Shown: positions 1-9,035 of the stretch, piece after piece
How the letters are laid out: each line of letters opens with the position of its first letter
Numbering within the stretch: the stretch's first letter is position 1
Source: Vibrio aestuarianus
Lineage (GTDB): Bacteria; Pseudomonadota; Gammaproteobacteria; Enterobacterales; Vibrionaceae
DNA: 64,000 nt
Reading direction: 5' to 3'
Assembly (NCBI RefSeq): GCF_012395185.1
Contig: NZ_JAAZTU010000006.1
Span: forward strand, 84,031 to 148,030
Position numbers and translations under genes: made by a program
Notes under the pieces: model-generated
The model's database searches: none
Told to the model about the DNA's origin: nothing
What the model saw: the letters and a program-made list of their open reading frames with translations, nothing else

Positions 1-663
1 GATGGCGGTGCCTAGCATCACATCTGAGTGACCAACTATGTATTTGGTTGCCGCTTGGATCGAGATATCAACCCCATGTTCAAAAGGTGAGAAGTTAACG
101 CCTGCCGCCCAAGTATTATCTAGCATCACGACAATATCTTGTTCATGAGCAATGCGTGAAAGGGTTGGGATATCTTGCACTTCCATGGTGATTGAACCTG
201 GCGATTCAGTAAAGAGTACCTTAGTATTCGGTTGAATTAACTCGCGGATACCTTCGCCAATCGTTGGAGGGTAGTAGGTGGTTTCTATACCCATTTTCTT
301 CATGATTTTTTCGCAAAAATCACGGGTCGGTTCATAACAGGTATCGACCATCAATATATGGTCGCCAGTTGCAACAAAGGAAAGAATGGCATTGGCGATT
401 GCCGCAGCTCCACACGGGAAAAGTGCACAGCCTGCGCCGCCTTCAATTTCGACCATCGCCTCTTGAAAAGCAAAGTGAGTATGTGTGCCACGACGCCCAT
501 AGAATAAGGTTTTATTTGCACGGTTTATCGTCGCATGGTTTTTTTCCGCAACGCTATCAAAAACCACTGTCGATGCACGTTGAATTGGCGGATTGACTAC
601 CCCATTTGTCCACTTTTTGTCACGCCCCGCTGTCACGAGTTGAGTCTTTTTGCCTTCTGACAT
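1..663 (-). CDS. metC: Cystathionine beta-lyase, N-terminal 221 residues (cut by window edge)
   Basis: PLP-dependent C-S lyase that splits cystathionine into homocysteine, pyruvate and ammonia in methionine synthesis, in the cytoplasm. The reading frame starts at an ATG (complement of 661-663) with residues [13 protein letters not shown] and runs open to base 1, so the C-terminal half lies outside the window. Visible Cys/Met-metabolism family marks are [14 protein letters not shown] near the N-terminus, the [10 protein letters not shown] substrate loop, the [10 protein letters not shown] stretch that holds the cofactor aspartate, and the ATKY motif whose lysine (about residue 207) would form the PLP Schiff base. 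Proteins of this type are about 390 residues long, so a little over half is present. The LFYGRRG pattern fits MetC better than the related MetB, but MetB cannot be fully excluded from half a protein. Confidence 0.9.
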   Translation of the reverse strand, partial: MSEGKKTQLVTAGRDKKWTNGVVNPPIQRASTVVFDSVAEKNHATINRANKTLFYGRRGTHTHFAFQEAMVEIEGGAGCALFPCGAAAIANAILSFVATGDHILMVDTCYEPTRDFCEKIMKKMGIETTYYPPTIGEGIRELIQPNTKVLFTESPGSITMEVQDIPTLSRIAHEQDIVVMLDNTWAAGVNFSPFEHGVDISIQAATKYIVGHSDVMLGTAI

Positions 664-743
664 CAGAAATCCTTGTCTGGAAAGATAATCGTCTATTTAA
701 AACATGGAGCTGCCTTGGTTGGCAACCCCGAAATGATAAAAAC

Positions 744-2198
744 TTATAGTAGAGGATTGAATAAATAGAACAAACGTTCAAAAAAACGATGATGAAGCGG
801 GCGTTGTTCCCATTCGCTGTAGTCAACAGCATGAGATTGCTCAATGTAATGTTGCTGTAACCAATGCATTTCTTTAGTAAATGATTGATCATCAACGGCG
901 AGAGTGACCTCAAAGTTTAGCCATAAGCTGCGCATATCAATATTGACGGTGCCGACTAAACAGAACTGCTCATCGATCACTACCGATTTTGTATGTAATA
1001 AGCCACCGTAAAACTCATAGATTTTCACACCAGCTTCAAGCAATTCTCCATAAAAGGCACGTGAAGCCCACTGTACCATCGTAGAGTCATTTTTATGGGG
1101 AATGATCAGTTCAACATTAATACCACGTTGCGCCGTCATTTTTAGTGTGGCCAGTAAATCCGCACTTGGCACAAAGTAAGGGGTGGTTATTCTTACTGAC
1201 TTATTGGCTTGGTTAATGGCCAGTGTCAGCACTTGTAATATCAAGTTTTCAGGCATACCTGGACCTGATGGAACAACCTGAACAGGGTGTTGTGGTTGAT
1301 CTGGGGTTATTTGGCATTCCGGAGTGTTGGGCAACATGCGAGTCCCCGTTTCCACTTCCCAGTCCCAGCAATGGATGGCAGACAGCACATTAACAGCAGG
1401 GCCAGTTACGCGGACCATGATATCCACCCACTGACCAACGCCAGAATTTTGCTTGAAGTAAGCTGGGTCAACGAGGTTCATCGACCCGGTGTAAGCGACT
1501 TGATCATCAATGATAATGATTTTTCGATGCTGCCTTAAATCGAGGCGGCGTAAAAAAATCCGTAAAGGGCTGACTTCTAGTGCTTGAACGACTTCAATGC
1601 CAGCATCTTTCATCATTTGGTGCCAATGGCTTCTGAAAAATCGCGGACTGCCTGCTGAATCAAGTAACAGTTTAACCTGTACACCGCGCTTGGCTGCTTG
1701 GATAAGTGCTGAAGCAACAGAATCAGCCAATCCACCTGGATGCCAGATGTAAAAAACCATTTGAATACTGATTTTTGCAGCTTCTATGTCGTCGATAATA
1801 GAATGCAAGATTTCATTGGGAGAGGTTTGAAGCGAAAGTGTGTTGCCACTTAGTGCTGGTATTCCCATTCGGTGATTGCAAAGTTCGTCAATCTTGTAGA
1901 TATGAGCGCCCATACCTTCTGGAGCATGAGCTTGGCAGTCGTTAAGTTGCCTAAACCAGCCTTCATAAGGCGTGAACATTTCTTTTGCTCGTTCGGCTCG
2001 TTTTCGACCTAAATTGAGCTCGCCAATCAGAAAATAGAAAATCACCCCAACAATAGGAATGATATAAATAACCATCAGCCATGCAAGCGAAACGCTTACG
2101 GCTCTACGTTTCAATACAACGCGTAATGTAACAGCGGCAACCAGCAACCAATATATTGCAATGCCAGCTAATGTAAGAATGTGGTAAACCTTATCCAT
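744..2198 (-). CDS. cls: Cardiolipin synthase A
   Basis: Inner-membrane phospholipase-D superfamily enzyme that joins two phosphatidylglycerol molecules into cardiolipin plus glycerol. The 484-residue length is typical of ClsA. Two N-terminal membrane helices (about residues 5-27 and 36-58) are followed by the linker GELNLGRKRAERA. Two HKD catalytic motifs are present: HRK at about 224-226, followed by D and GSMN, and HTK at about 402-404, followed by D and GTVN. The start is an ATG. The gene lies behind metC, convergent to nothing; it is divergent from the sodium symporter at 2537. ClsA fits better than ClsB or ClsC because of the two N-terminal helices. Confidence 0.93.
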   Translation of the reverse strand: MDKVYHILTLAGIAIYWLLVAAVTLRVVLKRRAVSVSLAWLMVIYIIPIVGVIFYFLIGELNLGRKRAERAKEMFTPYEGWFRQLNDCQAHAPEGMGAHIYKIDELCNHRMGIPALSGNTLSLQTSPNEILHSIIDDIEAAKISIQMVFYIWHPGGLADSVASALIQAAKRGVQVKLLLDSAGSPRFFRSHWHQMMKDAGIEVVQALEVSPLRIFLRRLDLRQHRKIIIIDDQVAYTGSMNLVDPAYFKQNSGVGQWVDIMVRVTGPAVNVLSAIHCWDWEVETGTRMLPNTPECQITPDQPQHPVQVVPSGPGMPENLILQVLTLAINQANKSVRITTPYFVPSADLLATLKMTAQRGINVELIIPHKNDSTMVQWASRAFYGELLEAGVKIYEFYGGLLHTKSVVIDEQFCLVGTVNIDMRSLWLNFEVTLAVDDQSFTKEMHWLQQHYIEQSHAVDYSEWEQRPLHHRFFERLFYLFNPLL

Positions 2199-2536
2199 GC
2201 AGTCAATCTTGTCGCTAGAGTAAGTAAAGATAGTAAAGGGAAAGGAGGAAGTAAGAAAGTTTATTGCTGTAAATAATATGAAAACAGTGACAGATGAATG
2301 GTGTTACCAATTTGATAACAGCAGTTTAAAAAATAAGAGCTGAGCACAAAAAAGCAACGATTAAGCTGCGAAATGATGGTGAAACCCATAATTTATGCTG
2401 TTCGGGCTTCCAATCCTAATCTTAAACTGATTTACTTGCCATCATCTTGGTGCGACTCAATATTCTTATAAGTGTAACTAAAAGTTTACACTCAATTTTA
2501 GCATCGCTTGGCAAACACAATTTTGGTAAATATCTT
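2199..2536. promoter_or_regulatory. Divergent intergenic region with a TyrR-like box (2473-2490)
   Basis: The 338 bases between cls and the sodium symporter hold no gene. They contain an inverted repeat, AGTGTAA at 2471-2477 and TTACACT at 2486-2492. Read as TGTAAC-N6-TTTACA (2473-2490) this matches the TyrR box TGTAAA-N6-TTTACA except at one base, and the spacer length is exact. It lies 47-64 bases upstream of the preferred ATG at 2537. TyrR controls aromatic amino-acid uptake genes in gamma-proteobacteria, so the site suggests an aromatic amino acid as the substrate of the next gene. The motif match is seen; the binding is inferred. Confidence 0.5.
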
Positions 2537-3880
2537 ATGGCAAGTAGTTCAAGAGGTCATTTCTCTTCGAGAATTGGTTTTATCATGGCGGCAGCTGGTT
2601 CGGCTGTTGGTTTAGGTAACGTATGGGGCTTCCCAACCAAAGCGGCTAGTAATGGCGGTGCGGCATTTTTAGTCATCTATTTGGCCATGGTGTTTTTGAT
2701 CGCTTATCCAATGTTGGTCGCAGAGTTAACGATTGGTCGTCATGGTCAGTCAAACCCTATTGCTTCTTTGAAATCAATTTGGACAAAAAATAAGAAAGCG
2801 GCGGCTCTATTCGGTGCGATAGCGATGGTTGCGGCTTCAATGATTCTTAGCTTTTATTCTATTCTTGCGGGTTGGTTGATGGGCTTTGCTGCCGCGCCGA
2901 TTTTAGAAATGGTAGGATTACAATCAGCCGCTGATTGGTTAGTGAATTTTAGTGGTGCTCGTAATGTTGTTCTAGCCTCGCTCTTTTCATTGCTGACGAT
3001 TTATGTGGTGCAAAAAGGCGTAGCCGACGGTATTGAGAAATGGTCAACCCGTCTGATGCCTGTTCTATTTGTGCTGTTTGCCGTGATGATTGCGTATATT
3101 TTCACTCAAGATGGTTCAATGGAAGGCTTGAAAATGTACCTTGTGCCTGATGTATCACACATCAACGCGGGTCTTTTAGTGGATGCAATGGGGCAAGCTT
3201 TCTTCTCATTGTCACTCGGTGTGGGTTCGATGATGGTCTACGGTTCATATATCAAAAAAGATGTTAATTTACCGAAGACAGCCGCTCAAGTGGCTGCGAT
3301 TGATACAGGTGTCGCCTTCGCTGCAGGTCTTTTGATTCTTCCTGCGATGTATGTTGCAAAAAATCACGGGGTTGAAATCTTTGATAGTGCAGGCAATCTA
3401 TTGAGCTCTGGTGACCTTGTCTTTGCGGTATTACCAGCAATGTTTGACACTATGGGCTCTGGCGGGATGATTATTGGCGTTGGCTTCTTTATCCTGATGG
3501 TCATCGCTGCATTAACCTCTTCCATTTCATTATTAGAAGTACCGGTTTCTTGTGCTCAAGACGAACTGAAAATGGATCGTAGTAAAGCAACATGGTTGAT
3601 TGGTGGTGCCATTCTAATACTTAGCATCGTTATTTCACTTAATTTTGGTGCACTATTTGGCCTGATTGCCGATGTATCAACAGTCTATATGCAGCCATTA
3701 CTGGGTGTGGTGTGGGCGATTGTAGTGGGTTGGATCTGGCAGCGTAATAAAGTTCTTGAAGAGCTTAAACAAGGCAATCCAGAGATCGAGCAAGGTTTAT
3801 TTTGGAAGATCTGGCCTTGGTATGTACGAATCGTTTGCCCTGTGGCGATCATGGCGGTATTCCTCTACTCGATTCTTTAA
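2537..3880 (+). CDS. Sodium-dependent transporter, NSS (SNF) family
   Basis: Sodium-coupled symporter of the neurotransmitter:sodium symporter family (LeuT/TnaT/MhsT group), an inner-membrane protein taking up amino acids. Its 447 residues form 11-12 membrane helices. The first helix has the family core FIMAAAGSAVGLGNVWGFP, where the unwound GSAVGLGNVW segment binds sodium and substrate; later marks are MGQAFFSLSLGVG (helix 6) and ALTSSISLLEVPVS (helix 8). The frame is open to a TTG at 2447, but the ATG at 2537 is preferred because it places the family N-terminus (SRGHFSSRIGF) correctly and leaves the TyrR-like box outside the gene. Monocistronic, with a strong terminator 15 bases after the stop. 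The substrate is not shown by the sequence; the operator hints at tyrosine or tryptophan. Confidence 0.9.
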   Translation: MASSSRGHFSSRIGFIMAAAGSAVGLGNVWGFPTKAASNGGAAFLVIYLAMVFLIAYPMLVAELTIGRHGQSNPIASLKSIWTKNKKAAALFGAIAMVAASMILSFYSILAGWLMGFAAAPILEMVGLQSAADWLVNFSGARNVVLASLFSLLTIYVVQKGVADGIEKWSTRLMPVLFVLFAVMIAYIFTQDGSMEGLKMYLVPDVSHINAGLLVDAMGQAFFSLSLGVGSMMVYGSYIKKDVNLPKTAAQVAAIDTGVAFAAGLLILPAMYVAKNHGVEIFDSAGNLLSSGDLVFAVLPAMFDTMGSGGMIIGVGFFILMVIAALTSSISLLEVPVSCAQDELKMDRSKATWLIGGAILILSIVISLNFGALFGLIADVSTVYMQPLLGVVWAIVVGWIWQRNKVLEELKQGNPEIEQGLFWKIWPWYVRIVCPVAIMAVFLYSIL

Positions 3881-3894
3881 GTTTAATACTTAAA

Positions 3895-3924
3895 CAAAAG
3901 CGGTGTATTCACCGCTTTTGTTTT
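3895..3924 (+). terminator. Rho-independent terminator of the NSS transporter
   Basis: Perfect 11-bp stem CAAAAGCGGTG / CACCGCTTTTG with a 4-base loop (TATT), followed by TTTTAT. It begins 14 bases after the transporter stop codon. Confidence 0.9.
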
Positions 3925-3999
3925 ATCAATAAAGCTCACTCTATCCTGCCGATTATTGTTTTTTAAAGGTATAATCCCAGCCTTATCATGAGAGGCTGT

Positions 4000-4695
4000 A
4001 TGTTCGATATTCTTTATACACATTCCGATTTTCTGATCATCAATAAATACCCAAATGTTTCTGTTCATAAAGATGATGGCGAGACCATGCTATTGCAGGA
4101 AGTTGGTAAAGTTTCCGGTGATCAACAGCTTTATCTTGTTCATCGTCTGGACAAAATGACGTCAGGTATTTTATTGCTCGCACGTACACAGCAAGCGGCG
4201 AGTCTTTTGTCGCAAGCGTTTGCTGACCGAGAAGTGGAAAAATACTATCTAGCACTGGGTAGCAACAAGCCTAAGAAAAAACAGGGTTTAATCAGTGGTG
4301 ATATGGAGCGTTCAAGACGTTCTGCTTGGAAACTGATGAATACTTATAATAACCCTGCTATCACACAATTTTTTTCACTGACAGCAGAACCAGGTGAGCG
4401 TCTCTTTTTATGTAAGCCATTGACTGGTAAAACTCATCAGATAAGGGTTGCATTAAAATCGATTGGTTCAGCTATTGTGGGGGACCCCATTTATAATGGT
4501 AGTAATGTAGCTGACCGAGGATATTTACACGCCTTTGCTTTAAGGTTCTCGTATCTTAATCATCAGTATCAATTTATATGTGATCCACGTAATCAAGATG
4601 ATATGGGTCATCAGTGGAACTCAACGATAGTTTGCCAAGGTATTGAATCTTGGTTAGCTCCTTGGAATTTAGCTTGGCCGAAAGTAAAAAAATGA
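4000..4695 (+). CDS. RluA-family pseudouridine synthase (TIGR01621-like)
   Basis: RNA-modifying enzyme that turns uridine into pseudouridine. The 231-residue protein lacks an S4 domain and has the RluA catalytic motif HRLDKMTSGILLLAR (about residues 48-62), in which the Asp is the nucleophile, plus the downstream KPLTGKTHQIRVALKSIG motif. The upstream ATG at 3988 is in frame, but the ATG at 4000 is favoured by an AGAGG four bases before it and by the family-like start MFDILYTHSDFLIINK. The stop overlaps the start of the next gene (ATGA), so the two are probably translationally coupled. The target RNA and position cannot be read from the sequence. Confidence 0.87.
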   Translation: MFDILYTHSDFLIINKYPNVSVHKDDGETMLLQEVGKVSGDQQLYLVHRLDKMTSGILLLARTQQAASLLSQAFADREVEKYYLALGSNKPKKKQGLISGDMERSRRSAWKLMNTYNNPAITQFFSLTAEPGERLFLCKPLTGKTHQIRVALKSIGSAIVGDPIYNGSNVADRGYLHAFALRFSYLNHQYQFICDPRNQDDMGHQWNSTIVCQGIESWLAPWNLAWPKVKK

Positions 4696-5639
4696 CAGAA
4701 CACAACATGCAATGCTCAGCACTTGCCCTTTTTTTTGAACACATTGAACAGCAACTCGCACAAGGCCCAGATGAAATTCGGCGCTTATTCCATGGTCGTG
4801 GTCGCAGGTTTTCAGGTTTAGAGCAGCTAACGTGCGATTGGCTCCAAGGTCAATTGGTCGTCAACCTATTTAAAGCGGTGGACGATGCTTTTTTAGTTGA
4901 TCTAAAGCAAGGGCTGGTTTGCCTGACAAACAGTCCTCTATGGCAGCAAAAGCAGGGGCGCTGTATTTTACTGCAACACCGTTATGCTGAAGGTGCTCCT
5001 TCTGAGGTGTTATGGGGAGAATTAGATGCCTTTCCTGTTGTGATTGAAAATGGCTTGAAATATCAGTTAAGTATTGGCCGTAACCAAAATTTTGGCTTGT
5101 TTTTGGATATGCGCTGTGGCCGTGAATGGGTACAAGCTAATGCCAAGCATAAAAACGTTTTGAATTTATTTGCTTACACTTGTGGTTTTTCTGTTGCGGC
5201 AATGCAAGGTGGTGCTGATAGCGTAGTAAATGTCGATATGGCAAAAGCCTCGCTATCGAAAGGTCGAGAAAACCACATATTAAATGGCCATAACCTTAGC
5301 CAAGTGAAGTTTTTTGGACATGATATTTTCAAGTCATGGGGGAAAATTAAAAAATCAGGTCCTTATGATTTGATTGTGATCGATCCGCCATCATTCCAAA
5401 AAGGTAGTTTTGCATTAACCAAAGATTATCAAAAGATTTTACGTCGCCTTCCAGATCTACTTGCTCAAGGAGGTGAAGTACTAGCGTGCGTTAATTCGCC
5501 ATCGGTAACGTGTGATTTTCTTATTGAAGGTATGAAGGTAGAAGCTCCTTCGCTTACTTTTCAACAGCGTTTAGAAAACCCACCTGAGTTTGAAGATATC
5601 GATCCACAAGCAAGTTTAAAAGCGCTAGTTTTCTCGTAA
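4692..5639 (+). CDS. Class I SAM-dependent methyltransferase, RlmI/RlmK-like
   Basis: Probable RNA methyltransferase of 315 residues. The C-terminal Rossmann half has the SAM-binding stretch VLNLFAYTCGFSVAAMQGG (motif I) and the catalytic-loop motif VIDPPSF; the LFAYTxGFS pattern is typical of the RlmI/RlmK/RlmL-C rRNA cytosine and guanine methylase group. No PUA domain is evident at the N-terminus. The frame is open upstream to a TTG at 4650, but the ATG at 4692 overlaps the stop of the pseudouridine synthase by four bases, the usual sign of coupling. Two RNA-modifying enzymes in one unit suggest a shared RNA target, which is an inference. A terminator follows about 45 bases after the stop. 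Confidence 0.85.
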   Translation: MTEHNMQCSALALFFEHIEQQLAQGPDEIRRLFHGRGRRFSGLEQLTCDWLQGQLVVNLFKAVDDAFLVDLKQGLVCLTNSPLWQQKQGRCILLQHRYAEGAPSEVLWGELDAFPVVIENGLKYQLSIGRNQNFGLFLDMRCGREWVQANAKHKNVLNLFAYTCGFSVAAMQGGADSVVNVDMAKASLSKGRENHILNGHNLSQVKFFGHDIFKSWGKIKKSGPYDLIVIDPPSFQKGSFALTKDYQKILRRLPDLLAQGGEVLACVNSPSVTCDFLIEGMKVEAPSLTFQQRLENPPEFEDIDPQASLKALVFS

Positions 5640-5683
5640 TCAGGATGCTCTCGAGCATCATTGAAATAGAGAGCAACAGATAG

Positions 5684-5714
5684 AAAAATGGCAGCGATTA
5701 ACGCTGCCATTTTT
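5684..5714. terminator. Bidirectional terminator between convergent genes
   Basis: Near-perfect hairpin with stem AAAAATGGCAGCG / CGCTGCCATTTTT and a 5-base loop. A-tract and T-tract flank it, so it can serve the methyltransferase on the plus strand and the META lipoprotein on the minus strand. Confidence 0.9.
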
Positions 5715-5736
5715 AAAAGGAGTACATTCGCGTAAA

Positions 5737-6183
5737 TTAGTTTACCCAGTCACGCAGGGTAAATGTCAGCGTGTGTACATCATTCTTCAATGTTAGCCCG
5801 TCTTTGGTGACAGTGATGTCGCTCCAATCAGAAAGCGTTTGAGAGAATGCCTGCTCTGTGTCCATCACATCGCCAACACACATCATCATAGTCATGCCCA
5901 TTTTTTCGATGCGGAACTGGTTGTCTTTCAACTCAGCTTGGCCAAAGAAGTTATTACACCCCGCATTACCACTTGCCATCATTTTTTCACCGATTTCAAG
6001 ACGTGGTGCCTTTTGTTTATCGGCATTGGTAACTTCTTTGCCATCAATTTGGACAAGTTGCCAGTTGTGGTGCTGCAGATCTTGAGCCGTGATTTGTTTC
6101 ACGTTATCACCATTACTTGCACAGGCAGTCATGAGTACAGGTAGAGAAATTGCAGCAAGTAACTTTTTTGAACTAAGCTTCAT
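5737..6183 (-). CDS. META-domain lipoprotein (HslJ-like)
   Basis: Envelope protein of 148 residues. Residues 1-21 form a lipoprotein signal peptide ending in the lipobox LMTAC, so Cys21 should be lipidated. The rest is one META domain (named from the heat-inducible HslJ of E. coli and a Leishmania protein), seen in HNWQLVQIDGKEV, the conserved GNAGCNNFFGQAEL stretch, and MGMTMMMC, a Met-rich segment ending in Cys. The two cysteines could form a disulphide. HslJ is linked to heat shock and novobiocin resistance in E. coli; a role here is not shown. Monocistronic, convergent with the methyltransferase. Confidence 0.85.
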   Translation of the reverse strand: MKLSSKKLLAAISLPVLMTACASNGDNVKQITAQDLQHHNWQLVQIDGKEVTNADKQKAPRLEIGEKMMASGNAGCNNFFGQAELKDNQFRIEKMGMTMMMCVGDVMDTEQAFSQTLSDWSDITVTKDGLTLKNDVHTLTFTLRDWVN

Positions 6184-6349
6184 ATTATACGACTCCAGAA
6201 TGTTGAAAACGTGGTAAGTATATTAAATCGAACGGCGTTTTTGTCAGTATAAGGTTATTGTTTTATATTCGTTGTGTCTTGTAACCGCTAAATGACACAG
6301 AAATAAGTATATAACACTATTAGAAATACATCAGACTGCTGAGCTAAAT

Positions 6350-6598
6350 ATGGAGCAACTTGAATTTTTTAATGTACCAAGCCCCTGTATCGGTGTTTGC
6401 ACTGTAGACAATAAAGGCTACTGCCACGGATGCATGAGAAAAAGAGAAGAGCGTTTTAACTGGCTTTCGATGACGCCTGCTCAGCAGTTACATGTGATAA
6501 AGCTTTGCCGACAACGTTATAAGCGGAAAATGCAACACAAAACGCAAGAAGCAAAAAGTGCAGGGCAGGCCATTAGCCCACAGCAGGATCTATTCTAA
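6350..6598 (+). CDS. DUF1289 family small protein
   Basis: Cytoplasmic 82-residue protein with the DUF1289 pattern SPCIGVCTVDNKGYCHGCMR, that is four cysteines in C-x3-C-x7-C-x2-C arrangement near the N-terminus, followed by W-x-MTPAQQ and a basic helix. The cysteine set suggests a metal or Fe-S site; the family has no firmly established function. The start is an ATG. It converges on the minus-strand gene at 6603; a GGGGTTA...TAATCCCC inverted repeat (6599-6616) spans the two gene ends. Confidence 0.85.
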   Translation: MEQLEFFNVPSPCIGVCTVDNKGYCHGCMRKREERFNWLSMTPAQQLHVIKLCRQRYKRKMQHKTQEAKSAGQAISPQQDLF

Positions 6599-6602
6599 GG
6601 GG

Positions 6603-6821
6603 TTACTTTAATCCCCAATGATCGCTCACCCAACCACCAACTCGTTCATCAAAATGATTACCATTGAAGCGTCTATTAATGTCGGGGTGTTCTAGCTCTG
6701 GTTTACTATCGAGCAACTGTTGAATGTAGTTCGCCATAGGATCGTTAGAAAGTTGTCGTTGATGCCGCGTTGCGACTTCTTTGATTAACTGTAGTCGATA
6801 GGTTGAGCTCGCACGTTTCAT
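6603..6821 (-). CDS. Small hypothetical protein (72 aa)
   Basis: Not recognised as a named family. The soluble, basic N-terminal half (MKRASSTYRLQLIKEVATRH) looks helical and is followed by a Pro/Asp-rich tail ending in GGWVSDHWGLK. The frame extends ten codons further upstream, but the ATG whose complement is at 6819-6821 has a near-ideal Shine-Dalgarno GGAGGT seven bases before it, which fixes the start. The good ribosome-binding site argues that this is a real gene. Monocistronic and convergent with the DUF1289 gene. Confidence 0.65.
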   Translation of the reverse strand: MKRASSTYRLQLIKEVATRHQRQLSNDPMANYIQQLLDSKPELEHPDINRRFNGNHFDERVGGWVSDHWGLK

Positions 6822-6960
6822 TTCTATAACCTCCAGTGTTGTAATAACCAATAGAAAAAATAGATCTGTTCACACAGGCCGTCAACTCAACCTTTGATTA
6901 AATTTCACACAAAATTCTCATTAAAAAAGTAAGGTTATGATTTAGCTTAAAATAAATTTT

Positions 6961-7581
6961 TTAGCTCACTAACAGCCAAATCCCGACGCCAATCATTAAC
7001 GTTCCGGAGACGCGATTCAGTAAGCGTACGTTTTCAGAATGTCCCAGAACACGTTTTAAACTTCGACCACCCGTCGCGTAAAGGGTCATGCAGATAAATT
7101 CTGAAAGTAAAATAATGGAAACCAGCAAAAGTAGCTGTGGGGTGAGTGGGGCATCGCTATCAATAAAAGGTGGCAGTAGCGATATCATAAACGCCCAGCC
7201 TTTGGGGTTTGCAATCGCGGTTACAAACCCTTGCACGATGAGATCCCAGTCTTTGCCCACCTTCGTGGGTTGCTGTTCATTGCTGAGTGCAAGCTTTCCC
7301 TTTGAACGCCACATTTGAACGCCGAGATAACCTAAATAGAGTGCCCCAACCGTTTTGAAGAGCGTGAACAGCCATGGAAAGCTTAGCATGATAGAAGCTA
7401 TTCCTAGTACTGCTGCGACCGAAACCACAGCAACACCAACCAGTTCTCCAACCATCATCCATAATGTGCGTCGGTAGCCAATACTCATTCCTAAAGTGAG
7501 TGCTAAGGTCATGCACATACCAGGGGTGATGGAAACAAAAAAGAACGTAGGAATAAACGCTAAGAGTAACGTACTGTTCAT
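6961..7581 (-). CDS. LysE/RhtB-family amino-acid exporter
   Basis: Inner-membrane exporter of 206 residues with about six hydrophobic helices. The family start FIPTFFFVSITPGMCMTLALTLGMSIGYRR carries the SxTPGP-like motif (here SITPGM), and a second conserved part is GFVTAIANPKGWAFMISLLPPF (the NPK motif). A TTG one codon earlier is possible, but the ATG (complement 7579-7581) is preferred. Members export homoserine, threonine, lysine, leucine or similar; the substrate is not predictable here. A paralogue lies at 63151-63777. Confidence 0.87.
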   Translation of the reverse strand: MNSTLLLAFIPTFFFVSITPGMCMTLALTLGMSIGYRRTLWMMVGELVGVAVVSVAAVLGIASIMLSFPWLFTLFKTVGALYLGYLGVQMWRSKGKLALSNEQQPTKVGKDWDLIVQGFVTAIANPKGWAFMISLLPPFIDSDAPLTPQLLLLVSIILLSEFICMTLYATGGRSLKRVLGHSENVRLLNRVSGTLMIGVGIWLLVS

Positions 7582-7695
7582 CAAAAAAATCCGTTTGGAA
7601 AGCTAAAGCGTTAGCATACACCATTAAAAATAGTTATCACTATGGGACATAGCGTTTGACGGTGTGCGGTGAGTCAATATTGGATACCGATACAA

Positions 7696-7722
7696 CAAAA
7701 AAGCTGCGCAATGCGCAGCTCT
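7696..7722 (-). terminator. Terminator of the rhlE gene
   Basis: On the minus strand, the stem AGCTGCGCA / TGCGCAGCT with a single-base loop is followed by a run of seven T. It lies about 27 bases after the helicase stop. Confidence 0.85.
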
Positions 7723-7748
7723 CGTATGATTGTTCGAACGCAATTTAT

Positions 7749-9035
7749 TTACTTACGACGAGTTTTTAAGCGGTTCATCATTGATAAACGACGCTCGGCA
7801 GAGGCTTGATCGGGTTTGTCTTCGTTAGGATTATTACGGCGACCTTGGCGATTTTTAAATGCATCTTTAGTATTGAGTTTTTCAATATACGCATCACGCT
7901 TTTTCGGTTCGTAACCTGGCTGCTCTACTCGGCGAATACGCTGCTGAATCAAGCTTTCTACCTGAACAACAGTTAATTCTTCTTCACGGCTAACAAAAGA
8001 AACGGCATGTCCTTGTTTGCCTGCACGGCCGGTACGTCCAATGCGGTGCACATAATCTTCAGCAAGGAAAGGCATATCATAGTTAATAACATGAGGGAGG
8101 TCTTCGATATCTAAACCACGCGCAGCCACATCGGTGGCAACCATCACCCGTGCTTTACCTTCTTTGAATTCATCCAAGGCGCGGCGACGAGCACTTTGTG
8201 CTTTATCACCATGGCATAGTACGGCTTTAATGCCATCGAGTTTTAGCTCTTTAACCACTTCATTAGCCGTTTCTTTGTAGTTCACAAATACCAGCACTTG
8301 TCGCCAGTTTTTACGGCCAATGAGTTCTGAAAGGAGCTCGGTTTTACGTTCTTGATCAACAGGATAAACGACGTGGGCCACAGTGCTTGCAGTTGTGTTC
8401 GCACGATCAACACTAATGCGTTTCGGCTTGCGTAAAATATCGCCAGCAAGCTGGTTTAACTGTGTCGATGTGGTAGCGGAAAACATCATAATTTGAGGCG
8501 ATGTTTCAACTTCCAACATAATTTTACGAACAGGAGTAATGAAACCCATATCCAAAATACGGTCTGCTTCATCAAAAACGAGAAACTCAAGTTGAGAGAG
8601 TGAAACATTGCCTTCACTGAGGTGTTCTTCCAAGCGTCCTGGCGTGGCCACTAAAATATCGACACCTAAATCAAGTTGACGAACTTGCGATGACATTTTA
8701 TTACCGCCATAAACCGCAGCAACGCTTAACGACGTGTATTTCACGTAGTCTTTAATGTTTTGGGCGATTTGTGCCACCAACTCACGAGTCGGAGCTAAAA
8801 TAAGGGCACGTGCAGTGCAGCGGGATGGGGCTTTACCGCTGTCTAACAGGTGTTGAATAACAGGGAGTGAAAACGCGGCTGTTTTACCCGTACCAGTTTG
8901 CGCAGTGGCAAAAATATCATGCCCTTTACGAGCCATGGGAATGGCTTGTTCTTGAATTGGTGTGAGTTTTTCATATCCACACTCAGCAAGAGCTTTAACA
9001 AGTTCAGGTGCAAAACCTTGAGATGAAAATGACAT
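7749..9035 (-). CDS. rhlE: DEAD-box ATP-dependent RNA helicase RhlE
   Basis: Cytoplasmic RNA helicase of 428 residues, the usual length for RhlE. Motifs in order: Q-motif with F-x-GF..YEKLTPIQ, Walker A AQTGTGKT (about 45-52), PTRELVAQ, TPGR, DEAD (near 155), SAT, the ARGLDIE motif and HRIGRTGRAG. The C-terminal 60 residues are basic and Arg/Lys-rich (KNRQGRRNN, RLKTRRK), as expected for an RNA-binding tail. RhlE acts in ribosome assembly and RNA decay. The start is the ATG at 9035. RhlE rather than SrmB, DeaD or RhlB is suggested by the length and short tail. Confidence 0.9.
   Translation of the reverse strand: MSFSSQGFAPELVKALAECGYEKLTPIQEQAIPMARKGHDIFATAQTGTGKTAAFSLPVIQHLLDSGKAPSRCTARALILAPTRELVAQIAQNIKDYVKYTSLSVAAVYGGNKMSSQVRQLDLGVDILVATPGRLEEHLSEGNVSLSQLEFLVFDEADRILDMGFITPVRKIMLEVETSPQIMMFSATTSTQLNQLAGDILRKPKRISVDRANTTASTVAHVVYPVDQERKTELLSELIGRKNWRQVLVFVNYKETANEVVKELKLDGIKAVLCHGDKAQSARRRALDEFKEGKARVMVATDVAARGLDIEDLPHVINYDMPFLAEDYVHRIGRTGRAGKQGHAVSFVSREEELTVVQVESLIQQRIRRVEQPGYEPKKRDAYIEKLNTKDAFKNRQGRRNNPNEDKPDQASAERRLSMMNRLKTRRK

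Noticed and set aside
671..694. AGACGATT and AGACAAGG on the minus strand upstream of metC, possible tandem MetJ boxes.
   Set aside because: They lie 16 bases apart in phase with 8-bp boxes, but the middle box (ATCTTTCC) does not match and both outer ones are weak; support is too thin for a feature.
620..913. Open frame on the minus strand between metC and cls.
   Set aside because: It overlaps the true starts of metC and the 3' end of cls in another frame and has no ribosome-binding site; a shadow frame.
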